Source: Aphelocoma coerulescens
Taxonomy: Eukaryota; Chordata; Aves; Passeriformes; Corvidae
NCBI RefSeq assembly: GCF_041296385.1
Contig: NC_091020.1
Location: 27,337,001-27,401,000 of the forward strand
Length of the DNA: 64,000 bases
Direction of reading: 5' to 3'
The notes below the pieces were generated by a model that saw nothing but the letters and a program-made list of their open reading frames with translations, searched no databases and was not told the DNA's origin. A program made the position numbers and the translations under genes. Shown in pieces: positions 25,323 through 38,600 of this stretch (the stretch's first letter is position 1; every line of letters begins with the position of its first letter).

Positions 25323-28100
25323 GCTGATATTCAGTCAGAATATTGGATATACTGAATAATGTGAATGGAGAGATCACCTGAAAATCACAGTATTTCTGAA
25401 ATTTGTGGATCTTCTTCATAAGTTATACCCTCCTGTGGATGAAAAAGCTTTGAATGAAGGTGTAAAGCTGGGCATTTCATGCAATTTAGCATAAGTGTGC
25501 TCTGAAGTTTTCTTTCCCTGAGAGTATCTCTAGGACATCTCTTAAGCTTCCTTGAAGCTCAAACATTTTTGAATCTCTGTTTAAACAAATGTGGGTTGTG
25601 CTTTATTATATTTATGTATAGATATAGGAGAGGTGGGAAACAGCGGTGTCTCTGCTGTGCTTTACTTTCCACTGCTGAATAGAGAAGCAAATCCAGATTA
25701 TTCACTGCACATCTTGCCTTGCTTTTGCTTACATTTGGCATCAGGATCCAGCTGTTCTGACTCTTGCTGAGCAAGATAAGGCCATATTCATCACTGCATG
25801 TTTAAACAATCCTTGTGTTTTCAGTGTCTTGTAGTACACATCCTACTAGACCATTAAACTATCATCTCTGTTGGGTTTCTATGAAATTTTTCATTTTTCC
25901 TGCAGCTGATGAAATGAATGGTGATTATGTATTTCTAACCAAAAGCATCTGTCATTTAAACTCCCACACTTCCACGAGATTTCTGTACTGTTAAAAGTCA
26001 GCTTAGCGCCTTTTTTCCTTCAGTTCATGAAGACTGGCAACAGTGTTTCAGTGGAGTCCACAGGGTACCTCCAGGTATGTGTTATTCGGCCTAAAACCTG
26101 GATTGCCTGGTCAGAAATTCAGCTTCCTCTAGAGTTCAGACTTTATGGTAATCTAGGTCAATTCTGTGCAATTATGGAAGAGCAAACAAAAGTTTTTCTA
26201 TTAGCTCCTATGAAAAATGCTTATTGGGCATGGAAGCTGGGAAGTTTGCCTTATGAAATTGTTTTCTCTTTGTCTTGCCCTCTTTTTGGCAACTGCAGAG
26301 ATATTAAACACTAAACTCAATTTGTTTTCCAGTTCCATGGTGGAATTCAGCTAAATGAATGAGCATGAAACAAGCTTAGATTGCCCAATTCTTAAAAGAA
26401 CCAAAAGAGTAAGGGGTCATCTGAACTAATGCTGGTCTTTATAATGCTTGTAATTATATTTTATAGTATCCAGGTGATTACCAAAACTGGGAAAAAACAT
26501 GGGAAAAGACTGTCTGCCTGGGATAGGTGGAACTGACAGTTACTAGCAGAGGTTTATTTCAATGTGGATTCATGGCCCCCAAACAGTTTCTGGCCTCTCC
26601 AGAAGTTTTCAGAAGTTTGGATTTTTTTTTTTTTTGAGGATTCTTTTTATCCTCCTGATATCATCCTTTATGTCTTCTGGTAGTTCCTACAGGGATAATA
26701 CAGGAGACTTCCAGTGGAAGGTGACACTTTGGCAAGGATTGAGAGAGATGAAGTTGATTTGTGCAAATAGACTCTAACAATGATAGCATTAAGAGCTGGA
26801 TTAAGCACATTCATTCTGTATTCTGTCTTGATCCAAAGGACCTACTTACCCATTTCTGACATAAATCAGGGTGCCAGAACGTTTCACAGATGGGTGATGT
26901 TTGTGGCAAGCACTGAGCATCACTCAGGGAGAACAGATGGAGATGCTGATTTTATGGAAGAGACTTCCCTAGCATTTCTGAGCGACTCTTGAAAATGACA
27001 ATCTTAGCCACTAAAAGGTACCCCAGGATGACAACAGCTGCTTGGTTCAGTATAGTTTGTACAGTTTCATTCTCTGTGTGTATGCATTTATGTCTTATAC
27101 TTCTAAGTATACTAGCCAATTTCAGCTAATTTAGATGAAGGGGCACAGGACAGTAGGATTTGGGATAACCCAATTCCCATGAGGTTTTTGGAACATAGCA
27201 TCTACAGATTGTGCCAAAGTGAAAATTAGGTACTCCGAGAAATTGTATTTATTCCTTGGTTGTACATCTCTTGCAGGATGGTTTCAAAAGAAATGAGGAG
27301 CCTACAGGACTTGCTTTTAAGCTGATATACTGGAGGCTTAGAGCTGTGTTAGCTCTCTGGTATGGGCCAAAGTCACTTTGGAGTGTTTCAATGGCATAGC
27401 AATGCCACTTGTGAGATGATTTGAATCACAGCTTTTCTACCTTGCCTACATTCTGCCTCATAACATATCACAGAAATGAAGAGGGAGTGTGGAGACATCT
27501 CTGTAACATCAGAAACTGAGTACAGATAAAGGAAACCCCACCATGCAACACTGAAGTGTAATGCAACACAGCCTAAACAGGGTCAACCATATCTTCAATC
27601 CTTAAATAGCAGTCAGGGAGATGTGTGGGTCAGGGAACACCTCCAGCCTTTGTGCAGTCACCATTATTTGTATAGACTGTGCATGTAGGAGCTCAGTGGT
27701 TGTTGATGATCCCACCAGTCTGCACTGTGAAGGTCTGAAAAAAACCAAACAGATTCCACCTCATGCAGATAATACATCCCACCGTATTTTTGTTTTCATT
27801 TTACATGTCAGTGTTCCCTCATCTTTACTGCCTCTGAGGAGAAAAGGAAAATATTAAATGCCTCATCTTGGGTGAGAGAGAATAATTCAGAGAGATTTTC
27901 ACCTCAGTACAAGCCTTCTGAGTTGGTTCTTTGATGGTATCTCTGTCTTTGATGGCAGCAGATATCTCAAGGTTTGGAGAAAGATACAGAGATTTTAACT
28001 GCTGATTGAAAACTTAACTTTGAGAGCACCTTCTCCGGCATGGGTGGATTTCAGAGAAGGCATGGAGCGAAGCTTCAGGGCATTCATCTGGTCTCTCTAT
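25323..28100. other. Unique sequence, no gene seen
   Basis: Open frames of up to 95 codons with no recognisable domain. A T14 run lies at 26622-26635. Confidence 0.55.
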
Positions 28101-28319
28101 AGATATAGAGCAGGAATAGAGAAAATTTTGGGGCTGAGCTTTCCACTGACTCTCCCAGAGGCGTGAAACTGTGGTCTTTAGGAATCAGAAAGAAACCTGC
28201 AATAATTGGAGATATGGAGCAGGAGCTGAGGAAATCCTGGGGCTGAGCTTTCCGCTGATCCTCCCAGAGGCGTGAAACTCTGGTCTTTAGGAATCACAAA
28301 GCAAACCTGCAATAAATGG
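28101..28319. repeat. Two-unit 109-bp tandem duplication, diverged
   Basis: Unit 1 (28101-28209) starts AGATATAGAGCAGGAATAGA and unit 2 (28210-28319) starts AGATATGGAGCAGGAGCTGA. Both then share GGGGCTGAGCTTTCC, CTCCCAGAGGCGTGAAACT and GGTCTTTAGGAATCA, and end CCTGCAATAA(A/T)TGG. Identity by eye is roughly 85 per cent, so the duplication is not recent. The shared core is more conserved than the left third. I recognise no repeat family or coding function. Confidence 0.9.
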
Positions 28320-30228
28320 ATACATGCTGGCAGCTTCCCATAGTGAATTATGGCTTTATTTTGCTGCAGAAAGTGTTTTAGCAAAGCTGTGGAGTGTGGC
28401 TGAGGGATACCATAGCCCTCTAATAGGACTGCCAGCTCGGGCTATTCAAGGGACACAAGGGGACCAGACCTGAGGGAGAAAAATTTGCTTCTTCCACCTT
28501 CCTCACATCACAAGAACCCCTGAGTGAGAAAAGCTGGGACATGCTGGGAGGAGCCTTTCTTTTTTTTTACCCTACACCTTTCTCATAATTAGCTCAGTTG
28601 TTGTCTGCCAAGACCTGGACTTCTGTCTGAAGTGCTGAAAATGTCTAGGCATTTCTTATGTTCCTCGGTATAAGAAACCACAAGCAGAAAATCCAGCCAG
28701 TCTTTCATCATTATGCAGCATTATGAAAATCATTTCTCCATTTCCATAGGCCAGTGGTGCCATTGACTGTAATATTCCCTGGCAGTCGGCGCCAGACTTA
28801 TCCTCTCAACCACATCAAGATTACCTCGCTTTCCTCTCAGCTGTGTGATTTCTTTCTTGACACTCGCTGCAAGAACTCAATTTGGACTATCTGTTTTTCT
28901 CCCTTCAAGTGTTATATCAGGCTTGTGCTTTTGTAGGAACTCAAGACGTTCTTTTGTTGTGGCAGTGAACAACAGGGTTTCAAATGGCTAGGATGAAACA
29001 TGAAAATCTCCTAAAAATGCAAAGTGTCACTTTTTTCTTCTCCGCTGTAATGCTGGACCCTGCTCTAGATGTAAAGAAGACAGTCCATTCCTCTTTGCTG
29101 GAGGTTTCAGGGATCTTGCAACAGTCCCTGGGGCTTTGTTGTGGTTAAGCAAAATGCATTTACTGCCAGAGGGCAATAAAATTAAGAAAAGAGTCAATAG
29201 TAAATAATGACAAGTATCTATCTTATTTGAGGCCTACAAAGCAACTAAAACTGAAATTATCTTCAAGCAGACACAAAATAGAGTTTGTGCAATAAAGCTC
29301 CCAAATTAACCTAACATCTCTTCCTATCTGGAAGAGCAAGAGTCTGGAATTCACTTGGTTATGTGGCATAATACACCAGATTTAGAACTGTGTAACCCAG
29401 TCCCAAAAATGGTCAAACTATGGAAAGCAGTTAGGAATATGGTCTAATACAAGGATTTAAAACCTATGCATGTGTTTAAGCATTGCAAAATTGTTAGAAA
29501 TCAGGAGATTTCCCTGTTTTAGTTGTTGGGTGCTGAAAACTCTGGAGTATCTGCAATGGCAGATAGTGAATAAGACAATTTTCTTGAATTGGTGCCTGAA
29601 ACTACTAAGTCTGTGAGCACTCCCAGGAAACTGATCCAAGGATTGATTTGAGAATCAGCACATCATGAGACCCTCTGGGAACCTTCCTTCAGTCCTTCAT
29701 AGATTGTAAGGCTCCAGGCAGCTGAATGTAAGTCATTAAAGCTCCTAATTCTATCCATTAGTACACTCATTAGTATTTCTCAGTAACTTGGGATACAACA
29801 TTTCTCATGACAAGCTTAGAAAGTTTTCTCTTCCATCTAATTTTAACCTAGGGACAGCTGTAAGGAAGAAAAGCTCACCACTGAGTGGAAGAAAAACTTT
29901 TTTGTAAAATTTATGTTTGCAGAATCTGTCCTTCTGGGCAAAGCATTTAGAGATGTTTTACTTTAGAGATTAAAATCTTCCATAAAGTTGTTGAATGTAG
30001 GGATACTTAACTTTTGTCATTGGGCTCAGTGTTCCAGCCTGGAGCTTATTGAACTGCTAAGAGTAAAACAATGAACTTTTCACAGCAGGTCCCAAAAGCA
30101 AAAACAAAGAAAACTTCTTCTGGGGCCTTAGGAACTGGATAAACATGCTGCTAAATTGTTCATATGCTCCAGAGATGGATGCCATTAGAAGACAGCCAAC
30201 TTGAATAATTGCTTTTGGGTAGAAAAAC
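28320..30228. other. Unique sequence, no gene seen
   Basis: No open frame above about 60 codons and no recognisable repeat. The AATAAA hexamers around 29174 and 29290 have no adjacent gene to support use. Confidence 0.55.
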
Positions 30229-30371
30229 AGAATTGCAGGATCACAGAATATCTGAAATTGGAAGAGACCTCCTGAGGTCTTCTTATCCAGCCCCCTACTC
30301 AAGCAGGTCCACCTAGAACCAGTTGCACAGGTTGATGTCCAGATGACTTTTTAGTATCTCCAACAGTAGGA
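30229..30371 (-). mobile_element. CR1 LINE 3' end, minus strand
   Basis: The plus strand reads GATCACAGAATATCTGAAAT, then GGAAGAGACCTCCTGAGGTC, then CCCCCTACTCAAGCAGGTCC and CACCTAGAACCAGTTGCACA, the antisense of the CR1 3' terminal region. About 140 bases survive; the copy is 5'-truncated and has no coding capacity. The 3' terminus of the element lies at the low-coordinate side. Confidence 0.88.
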
Positions 30372-30419
30372 TCTGTTTTCTTCCATGGCATGAATATATT
30401 CAAACACACATAGACATAT

Positions 30420-30512
30420 TTATATACTTTTAAAACTTATATAAATATAGATTCTATATGCACATTTATATATATATATGTATATACATAAACACTCATA
30501 TATGTATATATG
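30420..30512. repeat. AT-rich TA/TG microsatellite
   Basis: Impure TA repeats with TG and CA interruptions (ATTTATATATATATATGTAT and similar), lying about 50 bases beyond the CR1 remnant. Confidence 0.8.
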
Positions 30513-33500
30513 ACCATGTATTTTAACAGCAACATCTGGATGATCATCAGGACTTTGATGATTTACATTTACAGAGATATGCTGTAAACTTGAGTGGAAA
30601 AGCCCTGAACTGTTTGATTCCACTGAAAAAACCCCCTTCAGCGCTAACCCAGCAAGAGTGATAACTGCTGGCTGGAAATGGTGACGTTGTTACTGTTCTA
30701 AAGCAAATAAATAGTAGCAACAGGTCCTCATCACTTACCCTGCTGTAATTTAGCCCTGAGTTCAGAGGTTAAACATTTGCTTTTTCATCTTGGCCATCAT
30801 TAAGCAGATTTTTTTTTAAACAACAAAGTTCATTGATTCCTAAGAGGAATTTATGGGAGTAAAAAAGTAGGGGCAGTGGGGCTTAAGAGATTTGGAAGCC
30901 TGTATGTTGTACACTGTGCTGCCAAAGTCAATATTCCCCTTCTGTGCGCAAAACAAGGAGTCCTCAGGCTCCAAAAACAAGCCGAAGAACTCACTTTTTG
31001 CAGGTTTTTGCTTTAGCTTCTCATCTGGGATGTAGAATTTTGGTTCTTGTGTGCACAGCAACACTATGGTAATTTGACTTCCTCTTCAGTGTTCTCCACC
31101 AACTTGGATACTTATGGCACATCCCTGCTGATAGTAGGTTGGTTATTTCTCCTCTCTCTAATTCCCTACTTGTGCTGACAGTCATTGAAAGCTCAGTAGA
31201 ACTTTCTGGATAAAGTCTGGCTGCGGCAAGACCAGAGCAGTGCTGGAGTGTATCTGCTGAGTAGAGACATCCAGTCAAAGACAGAGCAATATAGTCCCAG
31301 GGATGGGATAGAGATGGCCCATGGAAACAGTCCAGCCTGTAGAGAGTGCACTGAACACCACGTATTTTGAGCTTTCTTGCTTGGAGAACTCTCTTGGGGT
31401 ACTTGTGGTGCCCTGTGTCTGTGGACGATTTCTCAGCCAATGAATTCTTGCCCAGAAAGAGCTGATGTGGAGATATCTGGCACCTTCATTGATAGTTCAG
31501 GGGTTTTGACTGCAGCAGCATTTCCTCCTGTGCACAGCAGCACTGGGGGTGTGAGCAGAGCCTCTTCTATTTGATCTCTCTTCTTGCTGCATTCACTTAC
31601 AGCCTTCCAGCCGCGGCAAGTGTGTGCTCACCAAGTGCACTTGAGGCCAACAGAGCTGGCTGACAGAGAGGCTACACACAATGCTGACAGGCCAGGCCAG
31701 GAACTTTCCTGGCACTCCAAGACAAATTCCCCTTGTGGATTCAATGAGACTCTTGGCACAAGCAAAAATCAGAGGATTAAAAGAGACATCTTCTGTCTCT
31801 GCCTCCTTGCACTCGTGTTCCTCCAACACTGCAGGAGCCTTTCTGCCTCAGCTCAGAACACCTTGTTCTGCTGGGACTTCTGCATAGCCGAGGACTTCAA
31901 AGCCTTTGCTTAATTTGTGTTTGTACTTCCAAGTACTGAATGAGGTTGTAAGGCAGAGGTAGGTTCCTTCGAAGCATTTGTGTATATACATGAAAGTTAC
32001 AACCTTCTGCTCCTTGCTCCTTTCATCTTTTCAGGCTCACAGATAAAATGCAGTAGTGTTTTTGAACTTTACAGGAAGTTTTAATAAAAGAGTGACTCAG
32101 ACGTTCTTGTGTTGAGCTCCTTTTCTCTTTCACCATTCCTTTTGTCTTGGCTTTTCCTCCCCTTTCTTTTTCTTCTGGTTCCCTTCTTTCTTTCTCCCAT
32201 CTAATGCTTTTCAATACAAGTTTCAGATGGTTTTGGTGGACATCTTTATGAATTGTTGTTTTGTAGGGCATGAGGGTTGTGCACCCGGGGACCTCATTTA
32301 TTACAGCCTCCAAATCTGTCCACTACACAGTCCCTATCACCTCTGATGGGAGTGCAAATTTGTGGAAAAGGGATTATTTCAGTACTGTATTGCCAGTTTA
32401 CCTCCAGGTCACCATGAGGAGAGGTACAAAGGAAGTGTCTTCAGTGACAACAGAGAGAGCACAGAAGATTAAAATCCCCAATTTTGAGATTCTCCCTACT
32501 CCCCCCTCCCATATTTGGGAGGGGATTCAAGCTCAAGAAATACTTCAACTAAAAGGTGAAAATTGGAACAGGATTGGCAATGATCTATCTCAAAGGGAGA
32601 TTCCTCTGAATGCTGCAACACAGAAAAACTCAGATTCTCAGCAGCTTCCCAGCTGCCTTTTCTGTAACTTTTCAGGCAATTTGGTCTATTTACAACAAGT
32701 TTGATTTCTTATTTTGATACCAGCTAGAAAGCAGCTTTGGCATATAAAATAGCAGCAATAATTTCAACTGTTGGTACACACGTCTAGGTTACAGTGCCTG
32801 GTAATTGTAACAAAGATGTTAATATCAAGATCAGAGGCAGGATAAAGGAGTCCTGAGACATTTTATGTTTTACCCACTAGATCAAATATATAGAGCAGCT
32901 GCAAATGTTCAGGCCAGTGACATGTGATATTTATTTTGCTGAGCTTTATGTTAGTCTAAATTTTCTTTTAATCTTCTGACCAAAATCTGAGCAATGGATA
33001 TCCTAGTTACAAATAAGTCCTTTTAGATTTTAGGCATCAGGACTTCTGTGAGTGAATCACTCCAGTGACTTTCAGGATGAGCCCCATAGGCACATAGCTC
33101 CTCTTGGAAGTTTTAATTATTTGCTTGACTTGACTTTTGTGCCAGCTGGAATCTGATAATTTAACTGATAATAACGTGTACTGGTGCAGCTGTTTATCTT
33201 CCAGTACTTACTCTATGAAGTATTGTCAGAGATTTGCTGCTTCAAAGGTTACAAAGAGCCTAGGTCCTTGAGGTATCCTTTCATATTTCTTTTTTGCTAA
33301 TGTTGAGAGCAGTAGCTATAATTTAACCATTCTGTGCCTGAAACACATCTTGCAGAACTCCATTACAATGGCTTCAATGTCTTGTATGTGGGGACAAAAA
33401 TAGCCTAATATCCTGCAAAGTGATTAGCTCTTCTCTGTGCTTGCCAGTGTGACATTCACTCACAGATATCTCAACAGTTTCCTGAGTTTCAGATACTGGC

Positions 33501-34583
33501 CACACTGACTAGACTGGGCCAAGAATACAGGATATTAGGTGGAATTTGCAGCTATTTTTTAAAGAGTATTTTAGTGAGGATTTTTGTTGTTCAGACTGTA
33601 TCCACTGCCTTGGCATAAAAGTGCAATGCAAGGCTCCTTTTGAGGTCCACAAAGAAATAAAATTATGGTCAGACAGTTGCAAGCAATGAAATTATCATCT
33701 CTCAGGTGAGAGGATGCAATTTTCTGCATACCTTTGTGCCAACCATTTCCAGAAATGGTTGTTTAAGATAATCCATTTTATATTGCATTGCAGGTTGCTG
33801 GAAGCCCAGTAGCTTTCAGTTTCTGTGGTTCAGCTAAGGGTAGGTAAATTCTTTAAATATGTATTAGTATCAATGTACATTAATATTAAAAATCATTGTT
33901 GATTTCTGGGGACCTGTGACTGTACCTTTGCTAACGAGTGATAGAGAAACCCAAGTTTGTTGCTGAAAGCAATGCACTTCAGATGCTTTTTTCCCATTCT
34001 GTTTTTTTAATTTCTCTTTTTGCACTTTGCTGAAAATCTTCTCTGAGGTCTTTGAGGGATGGTGCAGGGAGGATCTGTAAGCCTGCAGGACAATGTGATG
34101 CTTACCTGAAGAACTCCCCCTTCTCATGAAGCTCACCTCCTCCCCAGCCTCACTTGGCCTCTGGACAGAAGCCACCCACATGTGGCACATTAAAGGATTA
34201 AGGCTTTATTGACAATTTTTAAATGCTGTTATTAAATGGGGACTTCCATCCTGTAGAACACTTGAAAAGTAACATTTGTAAAACTGCTTCCTGAGCAGTA
34301 TATCCCCTTTTCCATTATCTCATCTATTTGCATGCCAATAACAATTCTTTTGCCTTTCTACTCTGTCTCTGCTTGAGCAGTTCCAGGCTGAATTCATGAT
34401 TCTGTGTTTTGTGCTCTTAAGATTTTGCTTATATTTTTTTAAAAAAAGTATATCAATAATTAATTACAGATAAATTATCGAGAAAGCAGGAGCAGATGCA
34501 AAGGAAGAATGCCCTGTATCTAACAGAGACTTTTAAAACACATATCTTTGCAATATCACATATTTTATATATCTCTAGATAGA
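30513..34583. other. Unique sequence with a pyrimidine-rich patch, no gene seen
   Basis: Includes a pyrimidine-rich stretch at about 32110-32202 and a short hairpin at 32503-32524. Open frames reach 139 codons (31021-31440, minus strand) and 144 codons (32270-32704, plus strand). Neither shows a known domain, and I do not call them genes. Confidence 0.5.
32503..32524. repeat. Perfect 9-bp inverted repeat, 4-base loop
   Basis: CCCCTCCCA and its exact reverse complement TGGGAGGGG are separated by TATT. The GC-rich stem would fold stably in RNA or single-stranded DNA. Nothing nearby suggests a gene it could regulate. Confidence 0.6.
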
Positions 34584-34618
34584 TGTATATATACACACAC
34601 ACACACATATATATATAA
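34584..34618. repeat. Compound TA/CA microsatellite
   Basis: TA-rich sequence on each side of a pure (AC)7 core at 34593-34606. Likely polymorphic. Confidence 0.9.
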
Positions 34619-35104
34619 AATTCTCATATTCTGTTATCAGAGTGCTTTCCTAGCATTTGATGCTTCATGTGATACCATAGACTACTGACAAAAAATGAGC
34701 ATTTCCTCTCAAATTATATCCATAATGAATATCTGAAAAAAATGTCTCCCAAGAGAAAAATACACCAGCATATCTAGACTATACTTCTGGGAAGGAACTC
34801 CTGCATATTTAGGAAGAACAGCTCTGCTATCAGAGAAACTAAGTGAAGAGCAGACATATAATTTTGAAATTTTCTGCTTATTTGAAATGTTTATATAATC
34901 TCAGTGTTGAGATATATTAGTAACAGCCCCAGACTTACTGAAACTTCAATGCCTGCTGGAAGGATTTTTAACCAAAGTTTTCAGTATCTTTTCTGAAGTA
35001 GACAGGACTCCCACTGAGCTTAGTGTGTTCTTGTGCATATCTAAATCTCAGTAAGGGTTTGAATACCCTGTCTTACCCTGAGATAATTAAGTTATATTAA
35101 ATCT

Positions 35105-35601
35105 CCTGTAAGTCACTGACTCAGGGAGTGGTTTGGGCTGGAACAGACCTCTGGAGGCTGTCCAGACAAATCTCCATCCCAAAACAAGGACAACTCCAAA
35201 GGCAGGTCAGGTTGCTCAGGGCTCTGGGCTGACCATGGAAAGTCCACAAACTCACTGGTCCTGTGTTTCAGTGGTTATTGTTTTCCACAGAGAAGATTTA
35301 GTTATTTGTGTCCTTGTGGTCTTTGTCCCTCATCCTGTCCTTGTGATTCTACAAGAGGAGCCTGGCTCCTTTGTTATAAAATCCTTTCAGGTAGTAGAAG
35401 ACAGCAACAAGTTCCTCCTGAAGCTTCTCACTGCCAGCCTGAGCATCTCCTGTGCTGTCATCCTCTCCTCACACAGCCTGTGCTCCAGCCCCAGCCCGAT
35501 GTCCTTCAGCTGGGCCCTTCCTAGGATGTCAGCAAACGTGGTACTTCTTGCATGTGCCACACACAGAGTGGCCAGTGGGGACTTTTATTGCAGCTCAAGT
35601 G
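35105..35601 (-). mobile_element. CR1 LINE remnant, about 500 bp, minus strand
   Basis: The plus strand starts near the element's 3' end with GGTTTGGGCTGGAACAGACC and TCTGGAGGCTGTCCAGACA, continues with GGTTGCTCAGGGCTCT, and then has AGGAGCCTGGCTCCTTTGTT and TTTCAGGTAGTAGAAGACAG, all antisense CR1-like. It is the longest CR1 piece here. The 164-codon plus-strand open frame at 35133-35627 runs antisense through it and is not a gene. The subfamily differs from the copy at 63.3 kb in the middle part, judged by eye. Confidence 0.78.
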
Positions 35602-38600
35602 ACACACCAGTTATGTCTGAGCTCTGAGCAATATTTTCCACATCCAGACACCTACATACTTTTATTTCCTGATCTCCAAATAAATCTGCATTGGTAATAT
35701 CTGTTGTCTGCTCCTTCTCATCTCTGCAGAGAACTGGCTTTGAAGGTCTAAGGGTGGCAGAGAGAGTCTTTCTCTTTAATGTGATGGTAAAATATTTAAG
35801 AGTTTAGACTATGGAAGTAATTTCCGGGCCTAGTTCATCATAGTTCATCGGAAAACCCATCTTCAAAGAGCTGCTCCAAGGCACAGGGATGCCAAAAAGA
35901 GTACTTCCATTGACGTTTGTCCTCCTTGCTTTCTATTCTAAAGAAAACCCAATTTTCAACTAAGCTTTCAACTGTGTTTATCATAAAACATGGGCCAATT
36001 TAACTTCTCATTTACTCCAAGGAGAGATGATGCCAAGGCTGAGCTTCTGTTTTCATGAAGAACAACATAAAAACCAGGCTCCTTGTTAGCAACACAAAAT
36101 GCTCTGTATGGGGAAATGAGCCGTCCTTAGAATGGCACAACTGATATTTTAGCCTCAGGATCCTTTTCTAAAGGTCACAGCACAGTTTTAAAGCCAGAAT
36201 ATTGCAATGCATTTAAATATCTGAGATCAAGGTTAAACAAGAGCTACTAATGTAAAACAGAAATGAAGAAATCACATCTACCTTCTTAATGGCAGGATTG
36301 ACTCCCGGGAATAAACAATTCCAAGGACTGGGAAAATAAAACCGGCTTTTCCATGCCATGACCTTGGATTTCAAACCTTCCTCCTCACTGCACAGAGGGG
36401 TGATGATAACCTCCCCAGTGAGGTGATTGGCTTAGTGGATGAGAGGAGAGAGGTGGATGTAGGTTATCTTAATTTTAGGGTGTGACTTTAAACACTGTTC
36501 TTCATTAGGTCCTCAGAAACAAGCTGAAGTAGGGGACCAATAAATGGAAATGGCATGGGGTGAAACTGGCTCTGCTTTGAGAGAAATTCAGAGCAAGGCT
36601 TCACTCTAGCTGGGAGTTTGTGTTTATAGCACAAAATGAGGATGGTCTCATCAGCATTTAATTGTTCATTATTCTACAGCAAAATGTATACTTTTGTGCA
36701 AACATTTTGATCCTAGGAAAAGCATCTTTGTTAAAGTATTTGAACCTTCAAAAAACATGCCAGTCGATTTATCTGTAAGATGGTAAACCCTGCAAAGCAC
36801 TCTCATCCTTACTAAAGGATCAATGAAATTGAAACCATCTCAGTATGCAAGTATTGACTTTTATTCCTAACACTGATTCAAACTGTAAAGGCCTATTAAA
36901 CTAGAGATCAAAACATCTATCAAGGAGTTCACTTAGCTCTTTAGGAAAAACATACAGTATTTAGAAGATAATATAAGGAAGTGATAGAAAATACAGGTCT
37001 ACAATGTAATTAGTGATGGAAGCTTAATAGGTGTTCAGTGTACTTGCCAAAGAGAAAATGCCTTGGACTTTGCCTTGAGAGAGAATAGGATGAAAGACAA
37101 AGTTTTTTTCACTTTTGCATAATAGAAGATGGAAAACTGAGTTCCGTGAGAAGTTTGAATCAGTACTGAATGTGAAATCTGGGCGTGAGTCCTAATCTAG
37201 TATCTTCATCTTAAAGCAGTCCTTCCTTGTGTTATACAACGATGGGGATAAGGTATTCCAAATAATCCCCAGACTTTGCACTTGAATTAAGGAGCATAAG
37301 GGAGGGGACACCACCGTGCAAGCAGCCATAGAGTGGCATGAAGATAGATGGTGTCTGGGATGAGACAGGGCTAAAAGAACAGAACCAGCATTTTGGTTTT
37401 TTCCATTGCATTGAGTCACTTAAAGCAGAAATACACACATAAACTGAAGATTTTTTTGTTTTCGACTGCCACAAAGAAGTCATATCAGCAGCCACACAAT
37501 TAAAGCAACCTGGCTTCTCTCATGCACAGGGAGCAATTGTTCCTTTGCTTGCAGAAGGAAACGTACTCACGTGTGCACACACACACTTTAAAATGTTTTT
37601 TGAAATGTTATATTTGACTTCCTGGCTCTTTTGAAAATTCTCTTCAAAAATAGCTCTTATGACTGCAGGCTGGCAGAGCTGTTCCTGCCTGGATTTAAAT
37701 GGGAAAACTCAATTAGAGTTTGAATCTGTTGCACTGAAATGGAATTGTCTCTTGCAGGCAGAGCTCAGTCACAGACACAGCAGCATGAATGAGAGGAGAG
37801 GAAGATGTTGTGCCATTTTGGAGGGCAGGTTGTGGGGGGCTCTGAGCTGTAATTTTCCATGTCCTGTCACTCTGGAAAGGAAACTTCATTGCACTTCTCC
37901 AAACATGTTCAAGGAACAGCAGCTTTAATCAGGCTTTCTCCTGGAAGGGGCCCTGCTGGGTCTGGGGGTGGCAGGGACTGGGCACTGAGCAGCTCAGAGG
38001 AGGCACAGAGCAGGGACCTGTTCCATGTGGATGACTTCTCTTTACCTCTCTGGCTTTGAACAAATATCTGCCCCTCCCCAGGCTCTTTCCATCTGGTTTA
38101 AGGATGTTATTTGTATCTCTGTAGTCTAGAAATATTTGTGAGGGTCTTGGGAAGGCTGGAGTTTGGGCACAGGAAAAATGGCTTTTTGGTGGCAGGTTCA
38201 TCACAGGGTTCCCCTCTCCCTCCCTTCTTGTCCTTGCCTGTGTCCCATTGCAGTCCCATGTCTCTCCTTGTGGTTTCCACAGCAGGCTTTCAAGCTGTGA
38301 GGGGAGACCCTTCAATATCGCCTCTGCTCCTGGGACCCCTGTGCTGGCCTCAACATTTTTCTCACCATTGAGCACTGAGATATATGTCTAGAAACTACCT
38401 GCTCCCCCTCGCCTCTCTTACCTGGGATCTCAGCCTGAGCCTTAGCTTCCACTTGCTCTCTAAGTCATCTGTGTTAAACTGCTCCTCATAAACAGCAGCT
38501 TCCAGCATGACTTCTTTTATCTGTGGCTTGTATTTGTGTGTGAGAGGGAGAAAACGGGTTTATTTGCATCAGAGCAGCTGACTCCTCTGATCTGCCGCTT

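Noticed and set aside
35133..35627. 164-codon plus-strand open frame
   Set aside because: It runs antisense through a CR1 remnant.
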